From: JAHQVK01 sp036788295 | Lineage (GTDB): Bacteria > Myxococcota > Kuafuiibacteriia > Kuafuiibacteriales > Kuafuiibacteriaceae | DNA length: 64,000 bases | Direction: 5' to 3' | NCBI GenBank assembly: GCA_036788295.1 | Contig: DAIQNR010000025.1 | Coordinates: 1 to 64,000, forward strand | Shown: positions 25,382 to 34,248 of the stretch, piece after piece | Numbering within the stretch: the stretch's first letter is position 1 | How the letters are laid out: each line of letters starts with the position of its first letter | Notes under the pieces: generated by a model | What the model saw: only the letters and a program-made list of their open reading frames with translations | Told to the model about the DNA's origin: nothing | Databases searched by the model: none | Translations under genes and position numbers: made by a program

Positions 25382-28300
25382 ATGACCTCGATGCTCGAAG
25401 CCCTGCGGGAATACCGCCACTTGTCCGAGCGAAAGCGCGCCGACGGCTGCCTTCCTGCGCCCATGCAACAGCGCCTCGAGGAGCTCGAGCAGGCGCTGCG
25501 CGCCGCGCGGTCCAGCGCGAGCCTCCCCGCCGCGTCCCCCCGAACCGGCGCCGAGCCCGGTCCGAGCCGCGTGCACGGGGACCGGAGCCGCGTGCACGGG
25601 GACCGTGTCGCCGAGCGGCGGGCACCGCCCGGTCAGGAGCCGGCCCGCCGGGCTCGAACGGGCTCGGTCGAGCGCGGGCCCGAGGCCCTCCCCCGGAGCG
25701 CCTCGAGGATCGTCGCCGAACCCGGCCATCAATCCGCCCGCGGCTCGACCCGGGTCGCGGAACGGGAACCGTCTCTCGTCCGACCCGTCGAGCCCAACCG
25801 GGAGTGGGGGCGGCGCTCCGACGACGGCAAGCCCCCGGCCTCGGTCATCGATCCTGCCTTGGCCCATTTCGAGCGCAGGCTGCCCGATCCGGTTCACCGG
25901 ATGTGGGTGCTGGCGGGGGCGATGCTGCTGATCGCGCTCCTGGCGGTGGCGCTCCCCCTGATGCTCGGTCTGCCGTTGCGGCGCCTGGCCCTCGAGGTCG
26001 CCCCGCGGAGCCTCGTGGTGGGGGCTTTCGTCTGGGTCGTGCTCTACCCGGCGATCTTTGCCAGCTGGGAGTACCGAAGCCGGCGGGACAGCGCCCATCT
26101 GAGCGAGCCGGACTTCGAGGTGCAGCTTCCGTTGCCCGAGCCCTATGTGCTGGTACTGGCGCTTCTGCTTGGGACTTTGGGGGTGCTGACTTCGGGGGTC
26201 GCGACCGAGGGTCCGGCGGCCGCCGTCGGCGCGGTGGTGTCCACCGCGCTGCTCATCGCCGACGTCGGCGCCGTGGCCGCGTCTCTCGTTCGACCGCTCG
26301 CCGCCCGGGTCGCCCGGGTCCGCGCCTACGGCCAGTACGTCCAGGGGAGCGACGCGAGCCTGGCCAAGAACAACCCCCGCCGGGCCCGCCGGCTGCTGGA
26401 GCGGGCCATGTCGATAGCGGTCGTGCCCGAGCGACGCTCGGACCTCGCAGAGCGGCTCGAAAAAGCGGTGCTCGCCGAGGCGGAGCAGCTTCGGCATCGA
26501 GGGCTCGACGACCAGGCCGACGCCCTCTTGGCTCGGTTCTTGGCTCCCCGGGCCGAGCCGGCGCCGGCCCCGGAGGCGAAGCGCACCCCTCCTCGCTTGC
26601 TACCGATCGAGGGGCTGCGGGTGGGCTCGGCGCCGCCCCCCCGGGACCCCGCGCTCCGGGTCGTGCACGACCGAGCGGCAGCGCTCGCCGCTCGAGGCCG
26701 GGCCCGGGAAGCGGCGGAGTCGCTCGCCGAGTTTGGCCTCCCGGTGCCAAGAGAGCTCGCGAAGGAGGCGGCGGAAGCCTACGTCGCGCAAGGCCTCCTG
26801 CGGTCCGCCTTCCTCCTGTACGAGCAGCTCGGGACGGAGGCCATCCCCGAGTTCTACCGAGCGGTCGCGATCGAGTGGGCCAGAAACCTGGACGACAGCG
26901 CCGAGACCGGGCGCTTGGGGGACCGGATCCTCGACGCGCTCGAGGCGAGATCCGCCCACGAGGTCGCCGCCCGGGTCGCCGGGCAGGTCGCCCGGGACGA
27001 CCGGCGCAACCCGGAGAGCCGGGCCCACTTCGCCGCTCGGGCGCTCGCCCTGCACGAAGCGGTCGGGGAGGTGGCGCCCCCGCAAGTGCTCGAAGCGGCC
27101 GGCCAGCTCGACGCAGCAGCCTCAGCCTACGAAGCGGCTGGCCGCCTCGACGACGCCAAGAGATGCCTGGCCGGCTGGGCCGATCGGATGCTCGCGTCCG
27201 CGTCCCGTCCGAAACCGCTGATCCCCGCCCTCTCCCGCTTGTTTCGGCTCGATCCGCAGCTGTCCGACGAGCACCTGTCGCCGCTCGTGGATCACGTGGT
27301 CGAGCGCCACGCGAGCACCACGCTCGCCCAGCAGATCTTGGCTGCTTGGCGGACCCGCCACCCGGAGGACACCAGGGCGGCCCACCGGCTGTTTCAACTG
27401 CTCGTCTCCGCGCAGCGGCCCGATGACGCGCTCGCCGAGCTGAACCGCATCGTCGCTCGCTCGGACAGCCAGCCGGCAGCGGTGGTCGAGGACCACCGGC
27501 GCCTGGTCGAGAGCTTCCCCGAGCACGCCGGCGCGCGCGAGGCCCTCGCTCGGGTGTTGGTCCGGTCCGGCCGGGCGAGCGAGGCAGCGGAGCAGCTCGC
27601 CGTGCTCGCCGACTGGGGGGTCGAGGACCGGCCGCTGGCCCGGAGGCAGGCTCTTCGCGAGCTCGTGAAGAGCCTGCGAGAGTGGGGACCGCTCGACCCC
27701 GAACTCGAACGCCTCGACGGAACGCTCGCTCGCACCCTCGACGATGAGGAAGGGGCGATCGCCGGGTTCGAGCGGTACGTCCGGGCGGGGGGCCGCGACC
27801 CCCACATCATCGCCGAGGTGACCGCGGCCCTCGACGCGCGCCGGGTCCGACCGGATGGCAGGCCCGACTACGACGGCCACGCCCGGCTCGCCCATTTCCT
27901 GCTCGCCGCCGGCGACTTCCAGGCCGCGCTCTCGGTGCTCGACGTGCTCCGCGCCGCGCCGGCCCACGCCGAGGAGGCGCTCATCCTCGCCGCCCGGGTC
28001 GAGCTGCTCGGACCGGAGCCGAGCCGAGGCCTCAGGCGGCTCGCTGCCGCGCTCGACGGTCGCCGGCCGAGCGACGCTCCCCGGTTGTTCTTCGAGATTG
28101 CGGCCGCCTACGCGGCCACCGGGGACTCCGATCGGGCGAGGCGGGTGGAGCAGATGCTCGAGCAGGCCGTTCCCGGCTTTGCGGCCGAATACGCCCCGTC
28201 CCGGGCGGTTCTCGACCCCGCTCCTCCGACCAGCCCATTGGCCTCGGGTCCCCCGACCGGGTTCTTCGAGGACCGAACCGTGGACGAGGGCGCGCTCGGG

Positions 28301-29230
28301 CTCCAGGACGCGCTCGCGAGCCCGATCGAGCCGCCGATGGTCACGACGGTGGAGCAGGGCAGCCTTTCGGAAGCGCTCGCGCCCCGGTACCGGCTCATCC
28401 GCCGGCTCGGCTCCGGCGGAATGGGGGAGGTCCACCTCGCCGAGGATCTCGCCCTCGGCCGGGAAGTCGCGGTGAAGGTGCTGCGGCGCACCCTCGCCAC
28501 CGACCTGTTCATCAGCAAGTTCCGGGACGAAGCCCGCATCGTCGCCCAGCTCTCCCACCCTGGGATCGTCGGGGTCTTCGACATCGGCCAGCAGGGCGCC
28601 TGGTCCTACATCGTGATGGAGTACGTTCGCGGCCCGAACCTCGCCACGCTCGTGTCCTCGAGCGTCCCGCCGCCGCCGGCCGAGCTGATCTCCATCATCG
28701 CCTCCGTCGCCGACGCGATGGCGTACGCCCACCGCCGCGGGGTCGTGCATCGAGACCTCAAGCCGGCGAACATCTTGGTGGGGGTGGACGGAGCGGTGAA
28801 AGTCACCGACTTCGGGATCGCGCGGGTGTTGGCCGGCGAAGGTTCCGACCAGACCGCGTTCTCTGCGGCGGGGCTCCAGGTTGGCACCATCAACTACATG
28901 GCCCCAGAGCAGCTCCTTCAGGACCACGCCGACGCCCGGACCGACATCTATTTGCTCGGGACGACGCTCTACTTCTGCCTCGGGCGCCGGTACCCGTTTC
29001 GGGGCGAGGGCGCCGCGCAGGAGAAAACCCTCCGGGAGGCGCCCCGGCTGTCCACTTGGCTCAAGACCATCTCGGCGCCGCTCGATGACCTGTTGGCGTG
29101 CGCTCTGGCCCGCGACCCGGCCCGCCGGCCCCCGAGCATGGAGAGCTTCGCTCGCGCCCTCCGTGCGGTGCCCGACCGGGGTGAAGACGGTCCGTTCGAG
29201 GACTTGACGGGCGCCGCGACGTCACCCTGA
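25382..29230 (+). CDS. Membrane TPR protein with C-terminal Ser/Thr kinase (1282 aa)
   Basis: The order is unusual. An N-terminal cytoplasmic segment with coiled-coil and disordered Arg/Pro-rich parts (1-170) is followed by about four hydrophobic helices between residues 174 and 305. A long helical TPR-like array runs from about 310 to 950. The kinase domain is at about 1001-1265, with GSGGMGEV loop, AVKVL, HRDLKPAN (His1123), DFGIAR and MAPEQ. Most bacterial kinases have the reverse order, with the kinase first. The TPR array probably recruits substrate proteins near the inner membrane. A perfect 21-bp tandem duplication at 25564-25605 lengthens the N-terminal linker. ATG 25382 is the first in-frame start. 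It converges on a histidine kinase gene with 6 bp between stops. Confidence 0.92.
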   Translation: MTSMLEALREYRHLSERKRADGCLPAPMQQRLEELEQALRAARSSASLPAASPRTGAEPGPSRVHGDRSRVHGDRVAERRAPPGQEPARRARTGSVERGPEALPRSASRIVAEPGHQSARGSTRVAEREPSLVRPVEPNREWGRRSDDGKPPASVIDPALAHFERRLPDPVHRMWVLAGAMLLIALLAVALPLMLGLPLRRLALEVAPRSLVVGAFVWVVLYPAIFASWEYRSRRDSAHLSEPDFEVQLPLPEPYVLVLALLLGTLGVLTSGVATEGPAAAVGAVVSTALLIADVGAVAASLVRPLAARVARVRAYGQYVQGSDASLAKNNPRRARRLLERAMSIAVVPERRSDLAERLEKAVLAEAEQLRHRGLDDQADALLARFLAPRAEPAPAPEAKRTPPRLLPIEGLRVGSAPPPRDPALRVVHDRAAALAARGRAREAAESLAEFGLPVPRELAKEAAEAYVAQGLLRSAFLLYEQLGTEAIPEFYRAVAIEWARNLDDSAETGRLGDRILDALEARSAHEVAARVAGQVARDDRRNPESRAHFAARALALHEAVGEVAPPQVLEAAGQLDAAASAYEAAGRLDDAKRCLAGWADRMLASASRPKPLIPALSRLFRLDPQLSDEHLSPLVDHVVERHASTTLAQQILAAWRTRHPEDTRAAHRLFQLLVSAQRPDDALAELNRIVARSDSQPAAVVEDHRRLVESFPEHAGAREALARVLVRSGRASEAAEQLAVLADWGVEDRPLARRQALRELVKSLREWGPLDPELERLDGTLARTLDDEEGAIAGFERYVRAGGRDPHIIAEVTAALDARRVRPDGRPDYDGHARLAHFLLAAGDFQAALSVLDVLRAAPAHAEEALILAARVELLGPEPSRGLRRLAAALDGRRPSDAPRLFFEIAAAYAATGDSDRARRVEQMLEQAVPGFAAEYAPSRAVLDPAPPTSPLASGPPTGFFEDRTVDEGALGLQDALASPIEPPMVTTVEQGSLSEALAPRYRLIRRLGSGGMGEVHLAEDLALGREVAVKVLRRTLATDLFISKFRDEARIVAQLSHPGIVGVFDIGQQGAWSYIVMEYVRGPNLATLVSSSVPPPPAELISIIASVADAMAYAHRRGVVHRDLKPANILVGVDGAVKVTDFGIARVLAGEGSDQTAFSAAGLQVGTINYMAPEQLLQDHADARTDIYLLGTTLYFCLGRRYPFRGEGAAQEKTLREAPRLSTWLKTISAPLDDLLACALARDPARRPPSMESFARALRAVPDRGEDGPFEDLTGAATSP
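25564..25605. repeat. Perfect 21-bp tandem duplication inside the kinase gene
   Basis: Two identical 21-bp units (GAGCCGCGTGCACGGGGACC plus G) lie back to back. They keep the reading frame and add seven residues (SRVHGDR) to a linker. Direct observation. Confidence 0.9.
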
Positions 29231-29236
29231 CCGGCT

Positions 29237-31327
29237 CTATGCCCGGAGGGCGCCCGGTTGTTCGAGCCGCCGGCAAGGCAGCCGCAAGCGCACCGTCGTC
29301 CCTCCCCCCGGCGCGCTCGATAGGTCCACGTCTCCACCGAGGTCATGGACGACCCGGCGGACCATGGTCAGACCGAGCCCGGTGCCGTGTCCGGCGCTCT
29401 TGGTGGTGAAGAACGGGTCGAACACTCGGACCCGGTCGGATTCTGGGATGCCCGCTCCGTCGTCCCGGACCTCGATGATCGCTCGAGGGCCGGCGAGCGA
29501 GGTCGAAATCACGATCTCGGCGCCGCCCGCGTCGCGGGCGTTCTGCACCAGGTTCAGGAGCGCCTGCTGAAGCGCGCCCGGGTCTCCGAGCAGCCGCGCG
29601 CGCTCTGCACCGAGCGACCATCGCAGCGTCGCGTCGCGTCCGGCGGTCTGGGACAACAGGGCTTTGCTCGCCTCGAGCGCCTCATCGAGCAGGAACGGTG
29701 CAACGGCTCGGGGCCGGGCGAATCCCAGCAACTGGCGGGACAAGCGGGTGGCTTGCTCGAGGGCGCTGCGCATCGCTTGAAGGTCCGGGGCGGCGTCCTT
29801 GGGTACATCGGGGTGGGTCTCGATCAGCTGGAGGCTGCACTTCAGGACCGCCAGCGCGTTGTGAAAGTCATGGGCAACTCCAGCCGCGAGCGTGCCCACC
29901 GCCTCGAATTTGTGTTTCGCGGTGATTTGTCGCTCGAGCTCGACCGTCTCGCGCAGGTCGAGCGCGATGAGCCCCCGGCGGGGTCCTTCAGGGGTGTCGA
30001 GCGGAAACGAGGTCAGGTACACCGGGATCTCGATCCCACCCGGACCGGGGAGATGGTGCCGTCCGGACCAGGCGGCGGTCGGCCCTGCGACCCATGCCTC
30101 GAAGCGGGGGAGCGGACCGTTCTCCACCCCGAGCATGCGCCGGCCCGATGGGTTCAAGTATTCGAAGCGCCCGTCCAAAGTCAGCACCGCCGCCAACTCG
30201 GCGCTGCTCTCCGCCAAGCGGGCGAGCCGGTCCCGTTCGGCGGCGAGGCGCTGGCGAAGGGTCACGTCGCGCAGGGAAAGGAGCACGTGGCCGTCCGGCT
30301 CGGGCACGATTCGCACGTCGTAGGCGGTGGCCCCGAACATCACCTCCAGCTCCACCATGCGCGGGGTCAAGACCGCCTCCGCAACCGCTCGGCGCAAGGC
30401 GTCCGGCATCCACCCCCCTTCGGATGGGACTGGCCACCGGTGGTGCGCGGCCACCTCGCCATCCGGTCCGAGCCGGATCATCGGATCGGGAGCCGCGTGC
30501 AAGACGGCCAGCCGGTGCCGCTCCGCCGCCGCGACTTCGTCGAAGCACCACAGCAGCTGGGACACGAGCCAGGTCGTCACCGCGGCCGCGCCGAGGGCAA
30601 AACCCAGACCGGCCACCGCGAGGGCGGAGACGGTCGGCTCCGGCCTTCGAACGAGCAGGGTGAAGCCTTGACCGCGAAGGAGTACCGGGACGGCGACCTC
30701 GCCGGAGCACCGGGCGGACGCGTCCCCGACCAGCGCCGAGTCGGTTCCGCCGGTCCTTCGCAAACCAACCCCCTTGGCGGAGGAACCGACCCCCTTCCGG
30801 GCTCTCGGGGCGCTCCGCTTGCTCGTGACGACCAGCCGCCCCTCGAGCCCCGGGGGGGACGCGTCGGCCCAGATCCCCGACCACCGAAACCCGACCCTCA
30901 GCTCGGTCGATGGCGGGATGCTCGCTCCGAGCACCAGATCGTCTCCCGCCAGCGCCGGCGTTGCCTCCAGGGCCTGGGGTGCGGGTGCATTCTCGTCGAG
31001 CAGCGCGATGCTTCGGACGTCGTCCCCGACGTGGACGGATGTCCACGCCGCGTCGGGGCAAGCCCCCACCACCGCCCGCAGCCACAGCTCCGCCGGCCTC
31101 GGGCTCGGCCAGGCGTTCGCCGCCGCTTCCACCAGCTGCGCTCGGGTCTCGATCGCCCGCTCGACCGCTCGAGCGGCGCGCTCGGCGTCGAGCAGGAGCG
31201 CGGTTCGATCCCGGCTCGCCTCGAGCTCGGCGCCTCGCTGGGTCAGACCGGTCAGGGCAGCCCCGATCAGCGCCCCGGCCGCGATCGCCCAGAGCAGGCG
31301 CCTCCTCGATGCTGATCTTTTGCCCAT
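29237..31327 (-). CDS. Membrane sensor histidine kinase (696 aa)
   Basis: Two membrane helices (about residues 11-27 and 233-262) bracket a periplasmic sensor domain. Two PAS-like modules follow (about 270-380 and 385-465). The dimerisation helix carries the phospho-acceptor in GVAHDFHN (His486). The ATPase domain has NLVQNARDAGG, DDGAGIP, DPFFTTK, GTGLGLT and GGGTTVRLRLP. There is no receiver domain, and no response regulator gene is adjacent, so the partner is elsewhere (an orphan kinase, common in myxobacteria). ATG 31327 gives a basic N-terminus followed directly by the first helix. The gene ends 6 bp from the convergent Ser/Thr kinase gene. Confidence 0.93.
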   Translation of the reverse strand: MGKRSASRRRLLWAIAAGALIGAALTGLTQRGAELEASRDRTALLLDAERAARAVERAIETRAQLVEAAANAWPSPRPAELWLRAVVGACPDAAWTSVHVGDDVRSIALLDENAPAPQALEATPALAGDDLVLGASIPPSTELRVGFRWSGIWADASPPGLEGRLVVTSKRSAPRARKGVGSSAKGVGLRRTGGTDSALVGDASARCSGEVAVPVLLRGQGFTLLVRRPEPTVSALAVAGLGFALGAAAVTTWLVSQLLWCFDEVAAAERHRLAVLHAAPDPMIRLGPDGEVAAHHRWPVPSEGGWMPDALRRAVAEAVLTPRMVELEVMFGATAYDVRIVPEPDGHVLLSLRDVTLRQRLAAERDRLARLAESSAELAAVLTLDGRFEYLNPSGRRMLGVENGPLPRFEAWVAGPTAAWSGRHHLPGPGGIEIPVYLTSFPLDTPEGPRRGLIALDLRETVELERQITAKHKFEAVGTLAAGVAHDFHNALAVLKCSLQLIETHPDVPKDAAPDLQAMRSALEQATRLSRQLLGFARPRAVAPFLLDEALEASKALLSQTAGRDATLRWSLGAERARLLGDPGALQQALLNLVQNARDAGGAEIVISTSLAGPRAIIEVRDDGAGIPESDRVRVFDPFFTTKSAGHGTGLGLTMVRRVVHDLGGDVDLSSAPGGGTTVRLRLPCRRLEQPGALRA

Positions 31328-31452
31328 CCCGGGGCCATGTTGAACAACTGGAGGGTCTTGCTCTCAAACCCCGTGCAGATGATCGCTTCGACGCAAGCCG
31401 GGCGAAACGCATGCGTGGACGCCGCAGCCCGAGCGGTTGATGCGCCCCGGCC

Positions 31453-32211
31453 TCAACGACCGGTCAGGCGGCGCACTTCCTCGAGCACCGCGGCTCCGTC
31501 GAGGTTCTCGTTGCCGGCAGGGGTCCCAAAGGGGCTCACCCACCGGACCCGCATCGATGCCCGCTCGACCAGCAGGTCGAAGCCGCGGCCCACCGCGAAC
31601 GGGGAGCGGGCCCAGACGCCCGGCGTCGGCTCGGTCTCGCCGTCCCCCACGCACAAGCCCTCCGAGCTGCCCATCGCGTCCATGAAGCTGCGGCAGTCGG
31701 CGGCGGTCGCCGGCTGAAAGCCCCGGGTCGTCGTGAGCACCCAAACGATCTGGGCCCCCGCGGCGAGAATGTTCGATTCGACCTGGGCCACCGACCTGGC
31801 GTGCCTCACGCAGTCTGGTCACCAAGGGGGGATGGAGACGAAGAGGACGGCCTCGAACGGGCGCCACGCCAGCTCAGGGTCGTCATCGCAGGGGGCCCGG
31901 GCGAGATCGAGCCGCAGGGAGCCGCCTTCGCCGTCGAGCGCCGGCCAGGCATAGGGGGCGAGCACTTCGCCCTCGGCCATCGGCTCGACGAAGCCGGGCG
32001 GGTAGCTGCATGCCACCGAGCCGTCGCTCGTCCCCGCGTCGCCGGGGACGGAGGCGTCGACGCCGGAGTCCGAGGCCGAGACGTCCACGGCCTCGGCGTC
32101 GGCCGCGGTGCGGTCGTCCGCTGGGGGCTCGGAGCAGCCGGCCCAAGCGGTCAGGGCAGCCAGCGCGCCCAAGGGGGCAAGCGCAGCGCCGGAGCGACAT
32201 CGTTCCCCCAT
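31453..32211 (-). CDS. Selenocysteine-containing thioredoxin-like lipoprotein (candidate selenoprotein)
   Basis: Two frames on either side of a TGA at 31821-31819 are in the same reading frame and make one 252-residue protein. A signal peptide ends in the lipobox WAGC (Cys26). An Asp/Ser/Ala-rich spacer follows (30-66), then a redoxin-like fold: LAPYAWPALDGEGGSLRLDL, AVLFVSIPPW, residue 131 encoded by TGA, P132, D133, C134, then RHARSVAQVESNILAAGAQIVWVL. TGA sits exactly where thioredoxins have the first Cys of WCxxC. A small hairpin with a GGUC loop starts 18 nt after the TGA, as in bacterial SECIS elements. The role is probably thiol-disulfide or peroxide chemistry in the periplasm or outer membrane. 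A nonsense mutation is the alternative. It diverges from moeA. Confidence 0.8.
31787..31818 (-). promoter_or_regulatory. Candidate bacterial SECIS element directly after the TGA
   Basis: On the minus strand, just 3' of the TGA, GCCA and TGGC form a 4-bp stem around the loop GGTCGG. The loop begins 22 nt after the TGA. The known E. coli fdhF element has a GGUC loop 18 nt after UGA. An alternative pairing GGCAC/GTG(G)CC with a 9-nt loop is also possible. The structure lies within coding sequence, as SelB-dependent bacterial elements do. Confidence 0.5.
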
Positions 32212-32353
32212 GGTGCGGAGCGGACCACGAACGGTCTGCGCGCACAAGCCGCCGGTCGCGCCCTGGGCCGCCGGGATCGCCCCGGTCCCCTGTCGAGCGT
32301 GCCCGGGAGGTTCGGGAACAGCGCCGGGCTCTTTTGGACTACAACCGGGGAGA

Positions 32354-33598
32354 ATGAAGACCATCGAGAGCGCTCTCGAGGCGATGATGCCGGTGTTTTT
32401 GCCGCTCGGGCGGGAGCGGGTCGCGCTGCCCGATGGGCTCGGCCGGGTCCTCGCCGCGCCGGTTCGGACCCGATTCGACCTCCCGCCGATGTCGAATTCG
32501 GCCATGGACGGCTACGCGGTGCGGACGAAGGACCTCGAAGCGGCGCCGGCCGAGTTCTCGGTCGCGTTCACGGTGAGGGCCGGATCGGTCCCGGAGCCGC
32601 TGCCGCCAGGGGCGGTGGCCCGGATCTTCACTGGAGCGACGCTTCCGCCCGGGGCCGATGCGGTCCTCGAGCAGGAGGCCACCGAAGCTCTGGCCGAGGG
32701 TCTCGTTCGGCTGCTCGAGCTCCCGGTCGCCGGCCGCCACGTCCGGGCCCAGGCCAGCGACGCCGCCACCGGCGCGGTGCTGCTCGAGGCGGGGACCAAG
32801 CTCGGTCCGGGGGAATTGGGCCTCGCCGCCGGATGCGGGGTGGCGGTCGTCACCGTGGCCCGGCGCCCCCGGGTCGCCATCTTGGGGACCGGCGACGAGC
32901 TTCGCGATCTCGGTGAGCCGGCGCGCCCCGGCTCGGTGGTGGACACCAACGCCTACACGCTCGCCGCCCAGGTGTTGGAGGCGGGCGGGCTCCCCGAGAT
33001 CCTACCCGTCGTGCCGGACCGGCTCGATGCGGCCGAGCAGGCTCTGCGGGAGGCGGCGTCGGCCGATCTCATCCTCACTTCGGGCGGAGTGTCGGTCGGC
33101 GAGGCCGACGTGATGAAGAGCGCCTTTGCGGCGGTTGGTGTGGACGTGGGGTTTTGGAAAGTATGGATGAAACCGGGCAAGCCCCTATGTTTCGGCCGGC
33201 TCGGTACGACGCCGGTCGTGGGGCTGCCCGGAAACCCAGTCAGCGCGATGGTGGGCTTCGAGCTGTTCGTGCGGCCGGGGATCCGGAGAATGCTCGGTGA
33301 TGATCGACCGTTTCGGCTCGAGCACGAGGTGTCGCTCGAGACCGAGCACCGGCGCCGGGCCGGGAGGCCCGAGCTGGCCCGGGCCCGAATCACGAGCGAG
33401 CGGGGACGGCTATGGGCCCGGCTCGGCGCCCAGCAGGGCTCCGGTTCGCTGCCGTCGCTCGGGGGCGCCGACGCCCTGGTCCTGCTCCCCGAGAAGGAAA
33501 CGGTCCTCGATGTGGGCGCCCGTTTGCCCGCGATCCTGCTTCGCGACGGGACCGGCTCCGAGCGCGCGCCGTTTGCCGGGAGGACCGGTCGGGCTTGA
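32354..33598 (+). CDS. moeA: Molybdopterin molybdenumtransferase
   Basis: MoeA inserts molybdate into adenylylated molybdopterin, completing molybdenum cofactor. The 414 residues start at ATG 32354 after a GGGGAGA ribosome site. MoeA hallmarks are MSNSAMDGYAVR, GAVARIFTGATLPPGADAVL, GTGDEL, SVVDTN, LTSGGVSVGEADVMK, WMKPGKPL and VGLPGNPVSAMV; the C-terminal beta domain ends about residue 400. No other cofactor gene is adjacent. It diverges from the candidate selenoprotein gene across 142 bp, so a shared regulatory region is possible. Molybdenum and selenium use meet in formate dehydrogenases, but no such enzyme is in the window. Confidence 0.95.
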   Translation: MKTIESALEAMMPVFLPLGRERVALPDGLGRVLAAPVRTRFDLPPMSNSAMDGYAVRTKDLEAAPAEFSVAFTVRAGSVPEPLPPGAVARIFTGATLPPGADAVLEQEATEALAEGLVRLLELPVAGRHVRAQASDAATGAVLLEAGTKLGPGELGLAAGCGVAVVTVARRPRVAILGTGDELRDLGEPARPGSVVDTNAYTLAAQVLEAGGLPEILPVVPDRLDAAEQALREAASADLILTSGGVSVGEADVMKSAFAAVGVDVGFWKVWMKPGKPLCFGRLGTTPVVGLPGNPVSAMVGFELFVRPGIRRMLGDDRPFRLEHEVSLETEHRRRAGRPELARARITSERGRLWARLGAQQGSGSLPSLGGADALVLLPEKETVLDVGARLPAILLRDGTGSERAPFAGRTGRA

Positions 33599-33643
33599 CG
33601 GCAGCGGCCTCGGGCCGTTCTTCTACGACGGGGGGCTCAGACA

Positions 33644-34111
33644 TTGGATTCTTTCACTCTCGCCTGGCTCGTCTTCGGCGGCCTCCTGATGCTGCTCGAG
33701 TTCGTGGTCCCCGGCCTCGTCATCGTCTTCTTCGGGGTCTCCGCGGTGCTCGTTGGGCTCGCCGCGTGGGCGGGCCTCGTGGCGAGCTTGCCGGCCAGCC
33801 TGCTGCTGTGGGGCGTCACGTCCTGCGGATTCGTGTTCGGCGTTCGGCGAAGCTTGCGCCGCCTGAGCCCAGGGAGAACCGAGCGAGGCTCCATCGACGA
33901 GGACCTCGACGCGTTCGGTGCGCTGGTGGAGGTCCTCGAGCCGATCGGCCCCGACATCGTCGGCCGGATCCGGTTTCGGGGGACGACCTGGCTGGCCCGT
34001 ACGGTGGAGGAGCAGCTCGGGGCCGGGGCCAGAGCCCGCATCGTCACCAGGGAAGAGCTCGTATGGCTGGTCGAGCGGGACAACGAGACGCCGGCCCTGC
34101 CCCCCGGGTAG
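33644..34111 (+). CDS. NfeD-family membrane protein
   Basis: A 155-residue short NfeD protein: two or three membrane helices at the N-terminus (about 5-70, WLVFGGLLMLLEFVVPGLVIVFFGVSAVLVGLAAW in two parts), then a cytoplasmic OB-fold-like domain (about 85-145, GALVEVLEPIGPDIVGRIRFRGTTWLAR). Short NfeD proteins pair with stomatin/flotillin (SPFH) proteins in membrane microdomains, and two SPFH genes follow after 137 bp. The start codon appears to be TTG 33644 behind a G6 stretch; no ATG or GTG precedes the first helix. Confidence 0.87.
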   Translation: MDSFTLAWLVFGGLLMLLEFVVPGLVIVFFGVSAVLVGLAAWAGLVASLPASLLLWGVTSCGFVFGVRRSLRRLSPGRTERGSIDEDLDAFGALVEVLEPIGPDIVGRIRFRGTTWLARTVEEQLGAGARARIVTREELVWLVERDNETPALPPG

Positions 34112-34248
34112 AGTTCACCCCTTCTCGGCCCGGCCTCCTCGACCCGCCGCAGGCGAGAGCGGGAAGAACCGGGTTGACGGTCTTTGCCTCGTGCCGACGG
34201 CCGTCAGGCCGCCCTTTTTCACCCCTCACCCTCTAGGAGAAGCGAACC

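Noticed and set aside
23654..26497. A 947-codon minus-strand frame including the RNA methyltransferase
   Set aside because: Only the last 388 codons carry the methyltransferase; the upstream part overlaps ferredoxin and the kinase gene on the other strand.
31819..31831. Frameshift in the G6/C6 run as explanation of the split thioredoxin-like gene
   Set aside because: Both halves are already in the same frame. Adding or removing a base in the run would take the downstream part out of frame.
31364..31867. A 167-codon minus-strand frame across the selenoprotein gene
   Set aside because: It overlaps the better coding frame, lacks a signal peptide or fold pattern, and has shadow-like Arg/Gly composition.
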